From Laguncularia racemosa (taxonomy: Eukaryota; Streptophyta; Magnoliopsida; Myrtales; Combretaceae), in contig JBBMOL010000021.1 in the NCBI GenBank assembly GCA_037954665.1, forward strand, positions 1,984,001-2,048,000: 64,000 nt of DNA, read 5' to 3'. Each line of letters starts with the position of its first letter. The first letter of the stretch is position 1. Below the pieces are notes generated by a model. It worked only from the letters and a program-made list of their open reading frames with translations, searched no databases and was not told the origin of the DNA. The position numbers and the translations under genes are program-made. Below are positions 45,446 through 58,975 of this stretch, piece after piece.

Positions 45446-48300
45446 GAAGCTTGACAATTAGAATGCCCCATAAAATTATTTCAGCATTCTAGTAACCTCT
45501 CTCCTATTTTTCTTTATAATATTATTAAGCATTTATTTTTGTTTAATTGCATAATAGCATGTTTCAATAAGGGCAGTTACATTATAAAATCATGCACTCC
45601 ACTAAGACTTTAGAAGTCTAATTATAAAAAGAGAGGAAGAGGGATGGCCTTTTGTTTTGCTTGTTGTGACATTCTAAAGGTAAGGGAGATTCTTATCTTT
45701 AATCCTCTTTCGTTTCCATGTTTTTCAATTAAAATGTTAACACTCATAGGTATGGTGGTTTAGGAGAAGTTCATGAGTAGTGTAAGAGGTTTTCGATGTT
45801 ATCATAGAGAATTCATAGAGATCATTAGAATAGGTAAAGATATACTCTTGAATCAAATTTAAAATTTTAAGGAAGAATAGTCTAACATATGATTTATTGT
45901 TCGATTAAGGAGATTGTCATTTGGAAGTGATGCCTAACCTTAAAAATTTAATGTCTCATATTTAGGAAAAGTACTAAGGAGTTACAGTAGTGTATTTTTT
46001 TTTCCATTATTATATAAGGTTCCAATTTTAGAATTGTTATAAGGAATCGATAAAAGAATTGTTATGAATTGTATCGGGTTGTTGAAGACAAGTGATGTCC
46101 CTAAGCTTTGCAATTGCAATTCAATTGATAAAGCTGCAGTTTTAGTCCTAGTAAAGGTTAAATCTAATATGATTATTTTATTTGTAGTCTTGGAGACAAA
46201 AATTATGAATTAGGATTTTATAATTGATTCTACGATTTTGGGAGATAGAGATCGTTAAGTTTTTTTTTTTATGATTTTGGGTTTTAATAACATATGGAGT
46301 TTATAATTTAGTTGTTATTGATAGTATTGTTAATTTTTGGTATGGTGGATGATTTGTAATATGAATTGAAGGAATTGTTAAGATTTATTAATAATTTTGT
46401 TAAGGGACTGAGATTCATGAGCGAATCATAAAATTTTAGAGTTTAAAAACAATAGTTCTGTGGAATTTGAAGTTGTGGTTAACTTGTAAGGTATTAGATT
46501 ATTTTTTTTTAACAAAATAAGGAAAGGTAAACTTTTGTTATAAGATTCATTAAAGAATAAAGAATGGTTATTAGACTTCATGTTATAAATTTTACGTAGT
46601 GGGTTCTTTGTATAATGGAATTAAGATATTGAAAGGTTTTGCTAAAAATGTTTTGGGAATTTTTTAGTGATCCTTAAAGTTGTGAACTTCAAAAGTTTCG
46701 ATAATGGATTATGTAAATTTTCACAACTAAGTTTCTTTTTAGAAATTAATAATATGATTTATCACAACAGCAAAGAACGATAGTTAATGGAGGTTAATTT
46801 GGTTTTTTATATGAAGTTCTAGGAAAAGTTGTTTTCGAGATTTTGGAGTCAGTTGAACCCTTCATTTGTATATGAGACTGATGCTAATTATAGTTGATAT
46901 AATATATTATAAGATGTTCAATATTAGAAAAAGATGAGGTGCTAGATTAAAATAATTATTTTTATAACTTATAAAATGTTTATAATTAACGTATTCCATT
47001 AAAAGATTAGGTAAAATTCATTTTATTAGAATGTTAGATAAGAGTAAGACATTATAACCAATCCTGAACTTATGGTATAACTAATTTATAGAATGTTATA
47101 TTAAAAAAAAATAATGATGATAATAATAATAATTTAGTAAATAAAACAATAAAAAAACTATAAAATTAGCAATAAAATTTGTATTGGTAAATATTCATAT
47201 GCAAAAGGATGCTAATTGGTAATAATTTTGATGTTGACTCCATAATGGTTGCTAAAAATCTTTAAATTACTTGGTCAAATTTAAAAGAATTTGAAACCAA
47301 CTTCAATACATTAATTAAGCATAAAAAAATAAATAACTCCTATGTCTTGCCCTTTAATTATAATACAAATAGCTAATATCAATAACCATTATAATGTTAA
47401 GAGTAATAACTTAATTATTATAAATTCTTGCTCAATGTGGTGATACTATTGTATTAGTGAATACTAATGATAATAATGAGTAACAAGAATAACTTAACTA
47501 TAAATACTAATAATGATAATGAAAATCACGACACAACTACAATTACTAATAATTATAAATAAAGTAACACTTCAATTATAAATACCATCAATACTAAACT
47601 AAGTGACAACTTAATTATAAATACTAATAATAATTAATGAAATAACAACTCGACCATAAAATATTGATGATGAATCCATAAATAACTATGTGGTAATAAT
47701 ATTATGTAAATAAATAGTGTATATAAATACAAGCATAAGTAATAAATACAAATACTAGTACAAAAAGTAATATGTTTATACAAATAAAAAGTAATAAATT
47801 TGAACATATGGACTTATGACCCTTGGACTCTAGACAAATCTTTATAACTTTGGACTTAAGACAAAATTTTAAGATATGTTAAAAGACCTTTAAGAAATTA
47901 GGGTTTACGAGGGGAAATACTAAGTATTAGTGTAATTTAGTTTCATTTTATTTCCTTATTATATTTATTTACTTTAGGTGAATCCAACAAGACCCCAACT
48001 CTTCTTGAAGATTATTACAACACTTGAAAATGGTTAAGTGAGTACCATCGGTGATTTCCACTTTTTGTGATTATAAAGTGGTTGTACTTGAATTAGATAA
48101 TCAACAAACCCATGTATGTGATGAATGTGGTTGATTGGTTGGTTGTTGGTTGAAATTTTGGTAATAAAATGGACATCACTCATTTTGCAGTGTGGTTTAG
48201 GTGGTTTTTTAATATTTGTTAACCTTTGTTTGGTCACCTATAAATTGGAATTAAGAATATCAAAACTTTAAAGTAAAATGATCCATGTATAACTTGTTTA
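45446..48300. other. AT-rich DNA, no gene; degenerate AATAAT-type repeats
   Basis: 47100-47690 is built of loosely repeated ATTATAAATACTAATAATA-like units of variable spacing. The rest is AT-rich with no domain seen on either strand. Confidence 0.5.
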
Positions 48301-48810
48301 CATTCAACTCTCTTTCGCCATCATAGTCAAATAGTAAATGGAAGGATGTCCTGAGTCGGGATTCTATTCTATCAATATAAACTAAGTGAATGGAGAATTG
48401 TCATGTGTTGAAGGAATTTGAGTCCGTTCAATTGTTTGGGGCTTACATGCATTTAGAGGTGCAATATTATAAAGAGCATTTTCATATTTATTCTCCTAGG
48501 GTGTGGTAGTCTCGATATCCTTCCCCTATGGTGCCAATTTTAAGTTTAGAGTATATCTCTTAAGTTATTCAGCAGCTAAAGATGTGTACAAAGTGAAATA
48601 TGTTCTTAAATAGCCTAGACTTTGATGGAACTACGAGATCCTCAACCCAAGTTCAAAGGAGGGGTGAAAATGTTTCCTTAGATTTCATGTGGTTTCTGGA
48701 TAGCCACATGTGATGTTGCATTTATACGGCATCTCATGTATCACATATCATCATAAACCTTCTTTAACTTTACTTGTAAGGTGGTATTTCACTTAGCTGT
48801 ATGTAGCTTA
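48301..48810. other. Unassigned sequence left of the 48.8-kb LTR
   Basis: Slightly less AT-rich, no open frame of note. It continues after the LTR at 52517, so it was one sequence before that insertion. The target GCTTA is at 48806-48810. Confidence 0.45.
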
Positions 48811-51800
48811 TGTAAACCCTAGAAAATTCCAAGTAAAAAATTAGTATGAAGAAAAATTTCAAAGAAATACGTCGGAAAAACATATAAGAAAACCCGAATA
48901 CAAAATTGGATTTGCTTTGCGATACGCGAACTAACTAGCATACCCAAATCCAACAAATTCAAAACCTAGCTAAACCTCGACAATAGCGCCTCTCCTTAAG
49001 AACACTAAACTTGAATTTGGATGTTCAAAAAGCCTAAATTCATAGAAACAACCATCGACATTAGGAATTTCTTTGGAACCGAGAACAACTAATGTCGAGC
49101 TCGAAAAAACCTAAGATTCGATCCGAATGAAATCAAAACTCAAACGACAACGAACTACCCCATAGTTAGCCCAAAGAAGCCTAAACTCTTAATCAAAAGA
49201 AACTCTACAAAACAATCAAATTGGGCGAAATAAAAATTTAGAAAACGCGACCCTTAACAATTCTTAGAAGTGGCATGTCAAGGGAAAGGAATATGGCCAC
49301 ATTTGAGCCACCAAATTCTTTAATATAAAGCCCAAACTTGACTTGAAATTTCCCCCATCCAAGCCCTAAATAAAGCCCAACTGACCATGAGGAAACAAGG
49401 AAAAACCTCAACCCAAAGCAAGCCCCAATCTGCCCTTGCTTTAGGTGAACCACCAGCTGGACAACTAAGGGATTAAATGGAGATATAACTAGGATTAGTC
49501 TAACCAAATGATATAGCAACTAGAAACTAACTAAATAGGAGCCTAGGGGAGACAAACATGATGCGTAATCACCCTACATGGCAGATATGCTCCCTAAGAT
49601 GTGACCTTTTATCTAATAGATAATAGTATTGACCACTAACACATGCTAAAAACTAAAGGAAAATTCCTTCCCAAATCATTTACCAAATCTTTTGATTTTA
49701 CACCCTCAAAGACCCTTCATGTGGCTCCTATATCTGGAGAAATATCCCCTCAAACCTCCCCAACCAAAGGTCTATAAACACCCTCAAACACTAAAGAAAA
49801 ATCACACCAGGATTGCCCTTAAAAACAGCAATGTTCCAACAATTTTCTCCATGCTTTTTCTTTTTATTTTGTCACTCTTAGACTTCCACATAAAGTTCCT
49901 AGCATTCTTAAGCATTAGTACAAGAAAACCACTCCCAAGAACCACCCAAAAACCCCAAGTAAAAGCTCAAAAAATCGCATCTTTGGGAAGACACCCAAAT
50001 TGTCCCCTATTCTTCCCAATTGCACCCTCACTACATCCACCCACAAATCACACACCAAATGACCTCCAATCAAGCTCATTTTTTTTTTTTTATCATCTAC
50101 AACACTTAAGGGGCTATTGGGAGAGCTAAAGACCCTAGGAAAATTGGGGCCCAAAGTCACTTCAAGAAGTTGGAAAAGATAGGAGAATTCTAGTTGCCGC
50201 ATAGGATCCTTACATTGTAAGTGATGTAGTTCTATCTTCTTTTCTTTCTTTCTTTTTTTTTCTTGTAATAATTGTATTCCCAACTTAGAACTACCTCATG
50301 TTGCCTTAGTTTTATAATTTCCCATGTATATTAGAGTATGTTTGGCTTAGAAAAAGAAATAGAAATGCAATCCCTCTTCTTTGGGTGTAAACCATGAAAC
50401 ACCATCCTTCTTTTAGCTTATATGTTAGATTTTGTAGAAAAACCAATAAGAATAAGAAATGGGAGATTCTTGGCACTTCTGGATGCCTAAGCTAAGGGGT
50501 TAACCAAGTGTATTTTTGACCCACTTCATGCTCCTTAGATCATAGGAAATTCATAGGGAAAGGAAAGGCCCATTTGTAGTAAGAAAGTTGGAGAAAGAGG
50601 TGAAGCATGTCCAAAAATCTCAAACTGTGACTAAGGATTAATTAAACCTAGGAATCTCTTCATTTCCAGAACCTAAGGATTCCCAAATATCAATAGAAAA
50701 AGTTTGGAATTAAAAATCTTAAGGAAAAACATAAAACTAACACCAACTATATAAAAAAAGTGAAACCAAAGCCTTTGGAAAGACTAAACGAAATTCTTGA
50801 ACCAACTTCAAGAATTTCCAGAAAAGAACAAAGCATCCACACACCATTTTATGCCTTAAACACACTCCAAGAGATTAAAGTGGAATTCTCTTGGGTTGTT
50901 AGGTCAAATTAGATGGAAATGGAACCCAAACAAAATCTAAAATGGGCGCACCCAATTTGCCCAGTTTAGAACGTAACCTTCTAAAGTCCAAATGATCAAA
51001 ATGACTTTGGAAATTGAAAGAAAATTCAAAACCCTTTTAAACGACTATAAATACGCGAAAAGCAGATTTAAAATGGAAAAGTTATGGAGAAAATACTAAA
51101 ACCTCCAAAACCAACAGAACCATCGAAACTAACCAAACTAGTATAGGTTAGTTTTGACCCTAACTCATACAAATATTTTGTCTTGTCAAGTGATGCGATT
51201 TTCGAGGATGATTTGCTGCTTGATTACTACGATTAGGGACCACATGGCTGGGTGAGTGACAATCTGATGATTATTGTTCCTTACTTGTGCTTGTATTTAG
51301 CGCACCAGTGTGTCTATAAATATCTGATATGTGAATTGGCTTTGTATGCGGGGGTCGATTGGGTTCTTGTGTGTGCTTGAATGTTATGATTGAATGCCAA
51401 TCTACATTAATTATGCTTGTCTAAATGATAATTGCTTTCCCCTACATTTAGATTGTAGAAATTGCGATTGTTTATATAAATTGTCATAAATGCCAAATAA
51501 ATTGAGTTAAGACTGTTCGACCTTAAATATAACAAATTATGCATCATAGAGTCCTACATGTAAGAAGGTTGTCAGCATCACGCAGTGGTACGGAAAGGCC
51601 CCATGGAGGATGCACTTTGTGGGTAACCCTTGTCTCTACCTTTGGGAACTAAATGGAACTCGAGAAATGCCACCCTCTAATTGAGACCTAAGAATTTTCT
51701 AGTCTAGGGATTCATCGCTTAGGGGTGATTAACTTACGAGTCCTTCACAATTCATACCCCATGAAGGGCTTAGGATGATATATATATATACGTATTTTCA

Positions 51801-52511
51801 GGTTTGTGGAAGTATACTTCAAAAGTATATATACACTTTATGGATTGTCTCGAAAGATGGTCTAAGGTCACTGGAGCTTAGAGCTGGCGTGTAGTTTGTG
51901 ATTTCCTAACCCCTGGCAACAAAGGGCGTAAATTCGTGCTGTATGCGGTGTCCAGTAAACAGTATATATTGTTGCATTCATGTGATTGCTCATGTATGGC
52001 ATATGTGTGAATTAAATGACTTGCTTGTTAGTTGGTTGTTGGTTTGGTAAGAGGATTTAGCTCACTAAGCCTTATAGCTTACATCCCCATAGACTTCCTT
52101 TATTGTAGGCACCCATCTGGTTAAAGCCTGACTGCCAGATGCCAGAGGTTAGTACGGGGATGCTAGGGGGCCGTGAAGGAGTGGAGTAGAGAGATCACTT
52201 TTGTAGATGTATTTAGTCTAAGTTCAAATTTTAATTTCATATATGTAGCCTAGACTGATATGTAATAGGATTATTAATCTTTGAATCTACTATTATGTAC
52301 CTGTGGACTTTATGAAATGCTTCTACTCTAAAGTATTATGTATATATCTCTGTATTTCTTAAAAAATATTAAACCCTAAATTAGGAATTTTAGATGTAAG
52401 TACGCCTTATACGTTATAGGCTAAACTCTTGGATAATAGAGGGGTTATCCCTGAGTTTTCGTGCAGCGTACGGTGGAAACTATACATCCTAAGGGCCCAT
52501 GGGGCATGACA
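48811..52511 (+). mobile_element. Probable solo LTR of a Gypsy element (3,701 bp)
   Basis: Starts TGTAAACCCTAGAAAATTCC and ends GGGGCATGACA, flanked by the perfect 5-bp duplication GCTTA (48806-48810 and 52512-52516). No coding domain, internal LTR, primer site or purine tract was seen. Near the 3' end it shows the same arrangement as the other LTRs: a possible donor GGGTGAGTG (51251-51259), a TTTAGCTCACTAAGCC motif (52057-52072), and a pyrimidine-rich TTTATTGTAG acceptor-like site (52099-52108). The 145-codon frame at 49692-50129 lies inside it and resembles nothing. Confidence 0.82.
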
Positions 52512-52516
52512 GCTTA

Positions 52517-54880
52517 CATCCTTATATTCTTCCATTTTTGCTTTTACCCCAGTTGAACAAAAGTTGTGATGAGATGCTATAAGATCATTAATTAGGTGGG
52601 AATGTGAAGAAGTGTTAAGTTAATTATATTGTTATGACCATTTTTTTATTCCCTATAATTAACATATAAAATTCATGCTTTGTTTAGGCTTGGTTTCGAG
52701 ATTTGAGATTAAGGTAATGTCTTGGTTAGGAATTACATGTAATCATTCTTTTAGATTGATTCTTATGTACGCTATTTATAAAAAGTCTAAATAGCTTGAT
52801 AGTGTTTAGTAAATTTTAGCAAAGTTGGCTTATGTTTGAAAGTTCTCCTAACAAAAAAGAATGAAAAATAACTAAGTTGGGGGTAATCCATAGAAAAAAA
52901 AAAAAAAAAAAAAACAAAACCAAAAACAAAAACAAAAACAGAAACAAAAAAAAAAGGAGCTTATAGGTGGAAACCTTGAGTGCTCGATAAGTGTGAGGCA
53001 CATTTCCTTAAATGATTAATTCTTGAACTGGTGTATGAGCCCATAGTGACCATCTTGTGAAAAAAGGTAAGGAATAAAGAGCTCCTTGAATAAAAAGTTT
53101 GAGATGCATGACTCGATTAAAGAAAAAATCAAAATAAAAAGTAAAAAAGAAGAAGAAGAAGAAGAAGAATTCAGGATAGTGGAGTAGAGTCACAAGCCAA
53201 ATCTTGCATCTTTCACTTTACAGTAGCAAACCCAAGGGCTTGAAGAGGAGAGTACACATTTGAACTATTTGCTTAAGTGTTTATAGCTCTTATCTAATTT
53301 AAGATATTTAACTTGATTTTGAATTTCCCAAGCTTAGCGTAAATATGACTTCAACTTTTTTTTTAGCATAGACTAATAAATTAATTGCATTGTAATTGAA
53401 TTTTAAACATTTGATTGATTGCACATAAGATATAAAATGGGGTGTCACTTTATTAATTTTTTTATGGAAATAAAATGTGTAAGTGCAAAGGGAACTAACC
53501 TTTGATTGGTAGTCCCCTTCTATCAACTAAAGGAAAGAAAATTGGAAAGATAATCGAATTTAGCTTATCGATTGACTAGTAGGCCTTAAAGCATCAGTAG
53601 TTTATCGATCAACGACCCAACCGAATGCTAGGGAGAATAAGAGAATTGCAAATTCATGCTGAAACGAGTCTCTTTTCTATCAATCGATTAATGCCTTAAA
53701 CCAACCAGTCGGTAGTCTTAAACCCTAGTCAGGGTTTCAAGTGTAAAATGCACCATTTCATTTATGAGGAGTAGCTAGGAGTTGACAATTGTCAATCGAC
53801 TATATTACTAACTGGCGAACCTATTATCAATCGAACAGTGCACACCTAATATTAAAATGTGTAGAACCTCATAAAATTAGAATGTAGTAGCCATATTAGG
53901 GTTTTATAGAGTATTTCTTCATAGTTTTCTTAAGGTTTGACATAGATTAAGGTTAGCTTAGAGTTATTATAGCATTTTTCTTACAATTTTGTCACTTAGG
54001 AATAGTTCAAGAGCAAGGATTTCACTTCTTTTTCTATCTTCAAAACTCAATGACTTCTAAACTTTATCACTCTGATATTTTTAGCTAAATTTCTATTTAT
54101 TTTTTATTTCATTGTGTTTAATATTAGTGGTTAAGTAATTTCTAGTGAGTTTGTTGTATTGATGATGATTGAAGATACATGATTGATGTGCATTAGTTGA
54201 ATGGGCAGGAGTTTGAATGGGATTTTGATATAGTTACTCTTGTAAGTTTGTGTAAAATGGCAATTCACCCTTAGGTTTTTTGCAAATGAGAATGTTTGAT
54301 AGCCTTAATCGATGTTACATATTCACTAGAATAGTTAGGGTGTTTTCAAATCACAAGTGACATCGGGTTTGATTAAAAACATTTGAACTCACATGATTTT
54401 TGTGATTAGAAATATGGGTTATTCAACTTAACCATGCCTAACTTATATTTCAAACTAGAGCATTTGATTAGTGACAACAATTAAACGTCTAATGAGTCTC
54501 ATAAGATTTTTACCCTTGATCATGGAATTCACTATAGAGAGAATGTCATCACCCTTGACTAGGGATGAATTTCAGTGAGTTTAGTCAAAACCCATCCAAA
54601 ATCTACCTAATTTAACATTGTTACTTTTGTCACATTGGAAATCAAAGGATACAAAGCACTTTATGAATTTTTTTTATTTGCTAGTTAGTATAGCTTGTTT
54701 TAATTTCAAATTAGTAAAATTCTTATTTTGGCTAGCTTAGATTAGAGTAGGATGCATAGTTTATTACTCAGCTATTTCCTTCGTTTCTTTCTTGAGAGAT
54801 CAACCTAGTGAAATCTTATTAGTTTTATTATTGCATATGTCCCAACACACTTTATACTACATCAGCAAGATGGCTCGCTT
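52517..54880. other. Non-coding, probably untranslated or LTR part of an Athila-like Gypsy element
   Basis: Features suggestive of the 3' non-coding part of Athila-type elements: ACTAAGTTGGGGGTAATCC near 52872, A-rich and AAAACA repeats (52888-52960), and repeated TCAATCGA/ATCGATTA words at 53560-53830. No protein domain and no LTR ends could be fixed, so this is a tentative reading. Confidence 0.35.
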
Positions 54881-54884
54881 TATA

Positions 54885-55015
54885 CCATATTTGTAGTGTT
54901 AGATAAGTTTAGCAAGATGGCTCATTTTATGCCATGCTAGAAGACAGATGATGTAATTCATGTGGTTGGTATTTTCTTGCAAGAAGTAGTACAACTTCAT
55001 GGTGTAGAAAAAAGC
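54885..55015 (+). pseudogene. Scrap of Gypsy integrase core
   Basis: Reads VVLDKFSKMAHFMPC and then KTDDVIHVVGIFLQEVVQLHGV, matching the first part of the Gypsy integrase core (VVVDRFSKMAHFIPC-KT-DA--IA-LF---VV-LHG-P). It stops abruptly. AGCAAGATGGCTC occurs twice at its left edge (about 54864 and 54912), a small local duplication. Confidence 0.8.
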
Positions 55016-57170
55016 TAATTGGGTCTAGAAGTTGCATTAATAGGTGTATGACAACTTATAAAAGTAGACAGAGAAGAATAAGCAATGAGGTAATCAAGGA
55101 AGATGGAAGGTTGTATTTGAACCAGAAGTTTTGGTTTAGGTTCATCTTAGAAGAGATACTTTTCCTAAAAAAGGGTACATAAGTTGTCACCTCAATTGAT
55201 GTTCCCTTTAGAGTGTTGGAAATATAATCGACTTTTATTCCATCTTTTAGTTGTTTTGTGAGTTCCTTTTTGTTTTTACCAATTTTGCCCCTTTATTAGG
55301 CTTGCGGACTATTATTAAAAGTTGAAAATCATATTCTGTCATTATCTTTGAAGAATCTAACACATTTTAGAGCTTTCTCAAACCTTAGTACATATAAACC
55401 TATCAGTTATGGCGAACTTAGTTTATTCATGCGAAATATTGTTTAGATTAAATGCTAGTTCAATTTCTCTTGGTGCGAAATATCCTAGTGAGATTATTTA
55501 TATCCATATCTATTACAAAAATATATAAAAAAACATAATCTTTATCTAAGATCTCTTTAATCAAATATTTGTCTTAGTAAAAGATATTTCTAAGTGAATT
55601 GAATTCCATATCACTAAGTCAGTTACCACTATAATGTAGATGGGGGATGGTAATATAATACTCTTACTACATGGTGTTAAAAACTTAGTATTAGTTGATC
55701 CTACTACTTTAGACCTGTAGGTAAGTGCACCTATCAGTTCTATAGTATTGTAGATATTGATATCAAGTGTTGATCTCGCATGGATTACAATTACTAGTAA
55801 TTATCCTTTTTCTTGTTATCTAATATGAAAAATTGAGTGGAGTGAGTAAAATCAAATGACAAGTAAATTAAAGAGAGTAACAATTATCAAAAGTGTAATT
55901 AGATATTGAATCCCCATAGAATTACTAATTTAATTAACTAATTATTATTCAATTTCATTGTTGTATTCTTGGACCATAAGAATTTTTAAATTAAACTAAT
56001 AACTCTCTCGAGTTTACTAATTCTTAATTCCAAGTTAATTAATTGGAACTTCTTCTTAATTAAAACCCCTAAAATTGCATTACATTCGATTTATGAACTT
56101 AACTACTAAGTTTAACCCTAATCTGGAAGATTTACATCGTCCTATCTTTAGAATTACATGCAACTCCTTCCAATTATACTAGATCTATTATAATATAGGA
56201 TCTCTCGATCTCTATATAAGAAAACTTCAACTAATATGTTGGCAATATTCAATTAAAAACAATAAAGAGTACATAATTGGATCATAACATAATAAATATT
56301 TTATTAAATAATAAATCCGAAAATTACATATTCATTTTAGGGTTCATTATACTTGAGTACAAAAGAAAATTTAAGTTAGCAACATAGTGAATCTAAAAGC
56401 GACAATATAAAAAGAGTGCATAAAGGAAAGTATCAAATAAGCAATAATACTAAATATTTATTACCATACTACTATTAACCTACAATTCTCCTCCTCAACT
56501 AGAAATTCATACTGATATAGTCATCAATTGCTACTCTTCTAGGAAAGTTTTAGTTTCCTAGAACAATCCCAAGAATCTTCATAGATTAGGAATAGAATTC
56601 AATTAGTAGTAACAACTTCTCTAGAATTTAGAAAACTTAGCTACTCTTAAAAGGAAATTAAATCTTCAAGATGAATTGCGCTTTTGGGAAGTGAAATTAA
56701 GCATGGAAATCAATTTTAGAAAGTTGGATTTTGGCTTAGCATGGTCATAATACGGTCTTGCTATTACCTGTGTACCATTCTATTTCAAATATATTGAACA
56801 ATTGCCTCTAACATAAACATATTCTTGCCCATGTACTTCTACATGGCTACTTGCATAGTTTCTCCAAAATGTACTGCCTTGTTTTGTTTTGCACAACTTT
56901 TGATAGGAACCAAAATTCGACAAGACCTATCATTAAGGCAAGAGCCAAAGGATTTTAAATCTTGGCGATGAGGGTCCTTTTTGAGTAAATCAACCCCAGA
57001 ATTCGTTGTTTATTAACCTCTTTTCTCTTATTCATGTATTGTATATTCCAACAGGCACACCTATTATGCTTTACAGGGCGATGGACAAACTTACTAAGAC
57101 TCAGCTTGTGTATTATCTATGGACCGACCTAAATCGACGATGAGCTGGGCCAATGAATCTTATGGAAGAG
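55016..57170. other. Mixed retroelement debris, no coding domain
   Basis: TGTTGGAAATATAATCG at 55214 looks like a Copia-type LTR start, without a partner. 55720-56500 resembles, in reverse, the AT-rich Athila-like LTR at 60775-62150 (opening on a cytosine-poor leader, then TAATTAACTAATTAT words). At 56915-56945 the frame RPIIKARAKGF recalls Gypsy polyprotein tails on the plus strand, as expected just before a 3' LTR. Confidence 0.4.
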
Positions 57171-57941
57171 CTACCATATTGAAGACTATTTTTACTTGTA
57201 ATTTATTTTTTTGAACCATTTACGTTCTAAGTTTTTAGGATACTTTTATTTGGTTGTAATTGTTACTTTTAGGACTGGCCACCCTAAAGTGGCATAGTTG
57301 TAATTTTGTGGACATTTTAACCTTAAAGGGAGCAAGTATAAATACTTGCTTAAGTAGGGTTTTGAGGGAGCTTTTGAAAAATTCAGAATAGACACTTTAC
57401 GTGTGAGGGTTAGGGTTTTCCTAAATCCAAATTGCTCTTATCAATTTCAATCCCAAAATTGAGATTGTGGCGAGTGGCTTCAAAGTGAATTGTGAGTAAT
57501 ATCAATTCTCTTTGTTGTAATTTTCCTTTTCATCACTAGTGAGTTTTATCTAGGGTTGAATTAGATTGTTCTTGATTAGATTTTGATTGCATTTGTAATC
57601 ATTTCACTGTGTTATAAGATTGATTGGTTTTAGCACTTGTTATTACCATCAATTTTTGCTTCATTTTGTGGCGTGAGTTGGCCTTGTTGGGAAGGAGGTT
57701 CACGGCTTGATCTTGTTGTTTATGTTTAATAATTTTGTGGGATTTTTAGTATGTTTAGTGATTTCAATTGAAGGAATTCATCATTATAAATTTTATTATC
57801 TTAGAATATAGCATTCGGATCATATTTGTGATTTAGGGTTCACGCAAATTTTAGGGCTTTAGAACCGGATTGTTCTTGTCCTTTTAGAGATTATAATTTT
57901 GGTTTAATTACATGTGCTTAAAATCCCTTTTAGGCACATCA
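57171..57941 (+). repeat. LTR (3' part certain, 5' limit unclear) of an element primed by Met-tRNA
   Basis: It ends TTTAGGCACATCA directly before a canonical primer site. It has a TATA box (TATAAATA, 57337-57344) followed by leader-like sequence. Sequence resembling its end (CTTTTAGGCACATCA) recurs at 58099-58114, so a small duplication follows. The 5' boundary is a guess. Confidence 0.6.
57337..57344 (+). promoter_or_regulatory. TATA box of the 57-kb LTR
   Basis: TATAAATA within GCAAGTATAAATACTTGC, itself a perfect 18-bp palindrome (57333-57350). It is likely the promoter of the LTR, about 600 bp from the LTR end. Confidence 0.6.
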
Positions 57942-57946
57942 TCTTT

Positions 57947-57958
57947 TGGTATCAGAGC
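57947..57958 (+). other. Primer-binding site (Met-tRNA type)
   Basis: TGGTATCAGAGC lies 5 bp after the LTR end at 57941. The element is cut off soon afterwards: minus-strand Athila sequence starts by 58400. Confidence 0.9.
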
Positions 57959-58399
57959 AATCAAATTTGGATACTTAAGATTGATCACATCCTTGTTTGA
58001 AGAATTGGTTATAAACATTGAGAATTGATGCCATTTGGAAGCAAGTTTGATTAATATTGTTTGATTGTTTTTTAAATTGGTTTTGCTTGTGCTTAAACCC
58101 CCTTTTAGGCACATCAGCTTTAGATGCGGTTGTGCTCTTCATTGTGTCATGCTTTTTAGTCTTGGAAAATTGATCTTTTTGCTTCAAATTTCACAAAATT
58201 CTTCTATTAAATTATAAATTACATTTCAAAGCTTTGAAATCAAAATAAAGAGTGATTAAGTGCAATATCCATCCAAAATGTAAGAGAATTAAGCAAAAGG
58301 CTATTATAAGTGGTACAAATAATAAGTATTTTATAACACTTATCATCTTTTTCTAGTCAAGTGGATGACCATGAAAATTTTGGCATTTAAATTGCTTAA

Positions 58400-58975
58400 A
58401 TTTATTCATGTCCTTTTACTTGCCATGAATGAGATGTTGTTGAATTAGTTTTGTGTAAATGCTATCTTGCACACAAGTGGAACTAAGTAGGTTAGATTTA
58501 TTTAAGAAATAATAGGTATCGTTACTTTTAGGGGGTTGTTGAATTATGTTAGACATCTTGAAGGTTCTTTCTTCATTCCCAACTTTTAGAGTTAACATTT
58601 GATCCCCTACATCTATAACTGCCTTAGTAGTTGCTAGGAAAGGGCAACCTAAAATTAGTGGTGCTTCGATGTCCTCATATGTATCTAGGATTACAAAGTC
58701 CATTGGAAAAATGAATGTACCTGCTTAAACCGACACATCTTCAATAACACTGATGGGGTACTTAACGGACCTATTGGCTAATTAAATGCTCATATGTGTT
58801 GGTTTAGGGTTCCCTAATCTTAACTTTTTAAATATATGATGTGGCATTAAATTTATAGTTGCACCTAGGTTAGCTAAAGCTCCATTTATTGATAAATTTT
58901 CAATAAGACAAGGTAGAGTAAAACTCCCTAGATTCTTCAATTTTGATGGCTACTTATTTTGCATCAGTGTCGAGC
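58400..58975 (-). pseudogene. Athila/Tat-type retropepsin, active site lost
   Basis: The minus strand reads GALANLGATINLMPHHIFKK, then KLRLGNPKPTHMSI, SVKYPISVIEDVSV, then FIFPMDFVILDTYEDIEAP, LILGCPFLATTKAVIDV and LTLKVGNEE. This is the aspartic protease of Athila/Tat Gypsy elements (AL-DLGASINLMP, RSLKYPRGVIEDV, PVDFVVLD-EED, P-ILGRPFLAT). The catalytic Asp of DLGA is Asn here (codon at 58869-58871), and stops interrupt the frame. Reverse transcriptase, expected next toward lower coordinates, is missing, so the element was truncated at about 58.4 kb. Confidence 0.85.

Noticed and set aside
49692..50129. 145-codon open frame
   Set aside because: Lies within an LTR defined by target duplications; low complexity and no domain.
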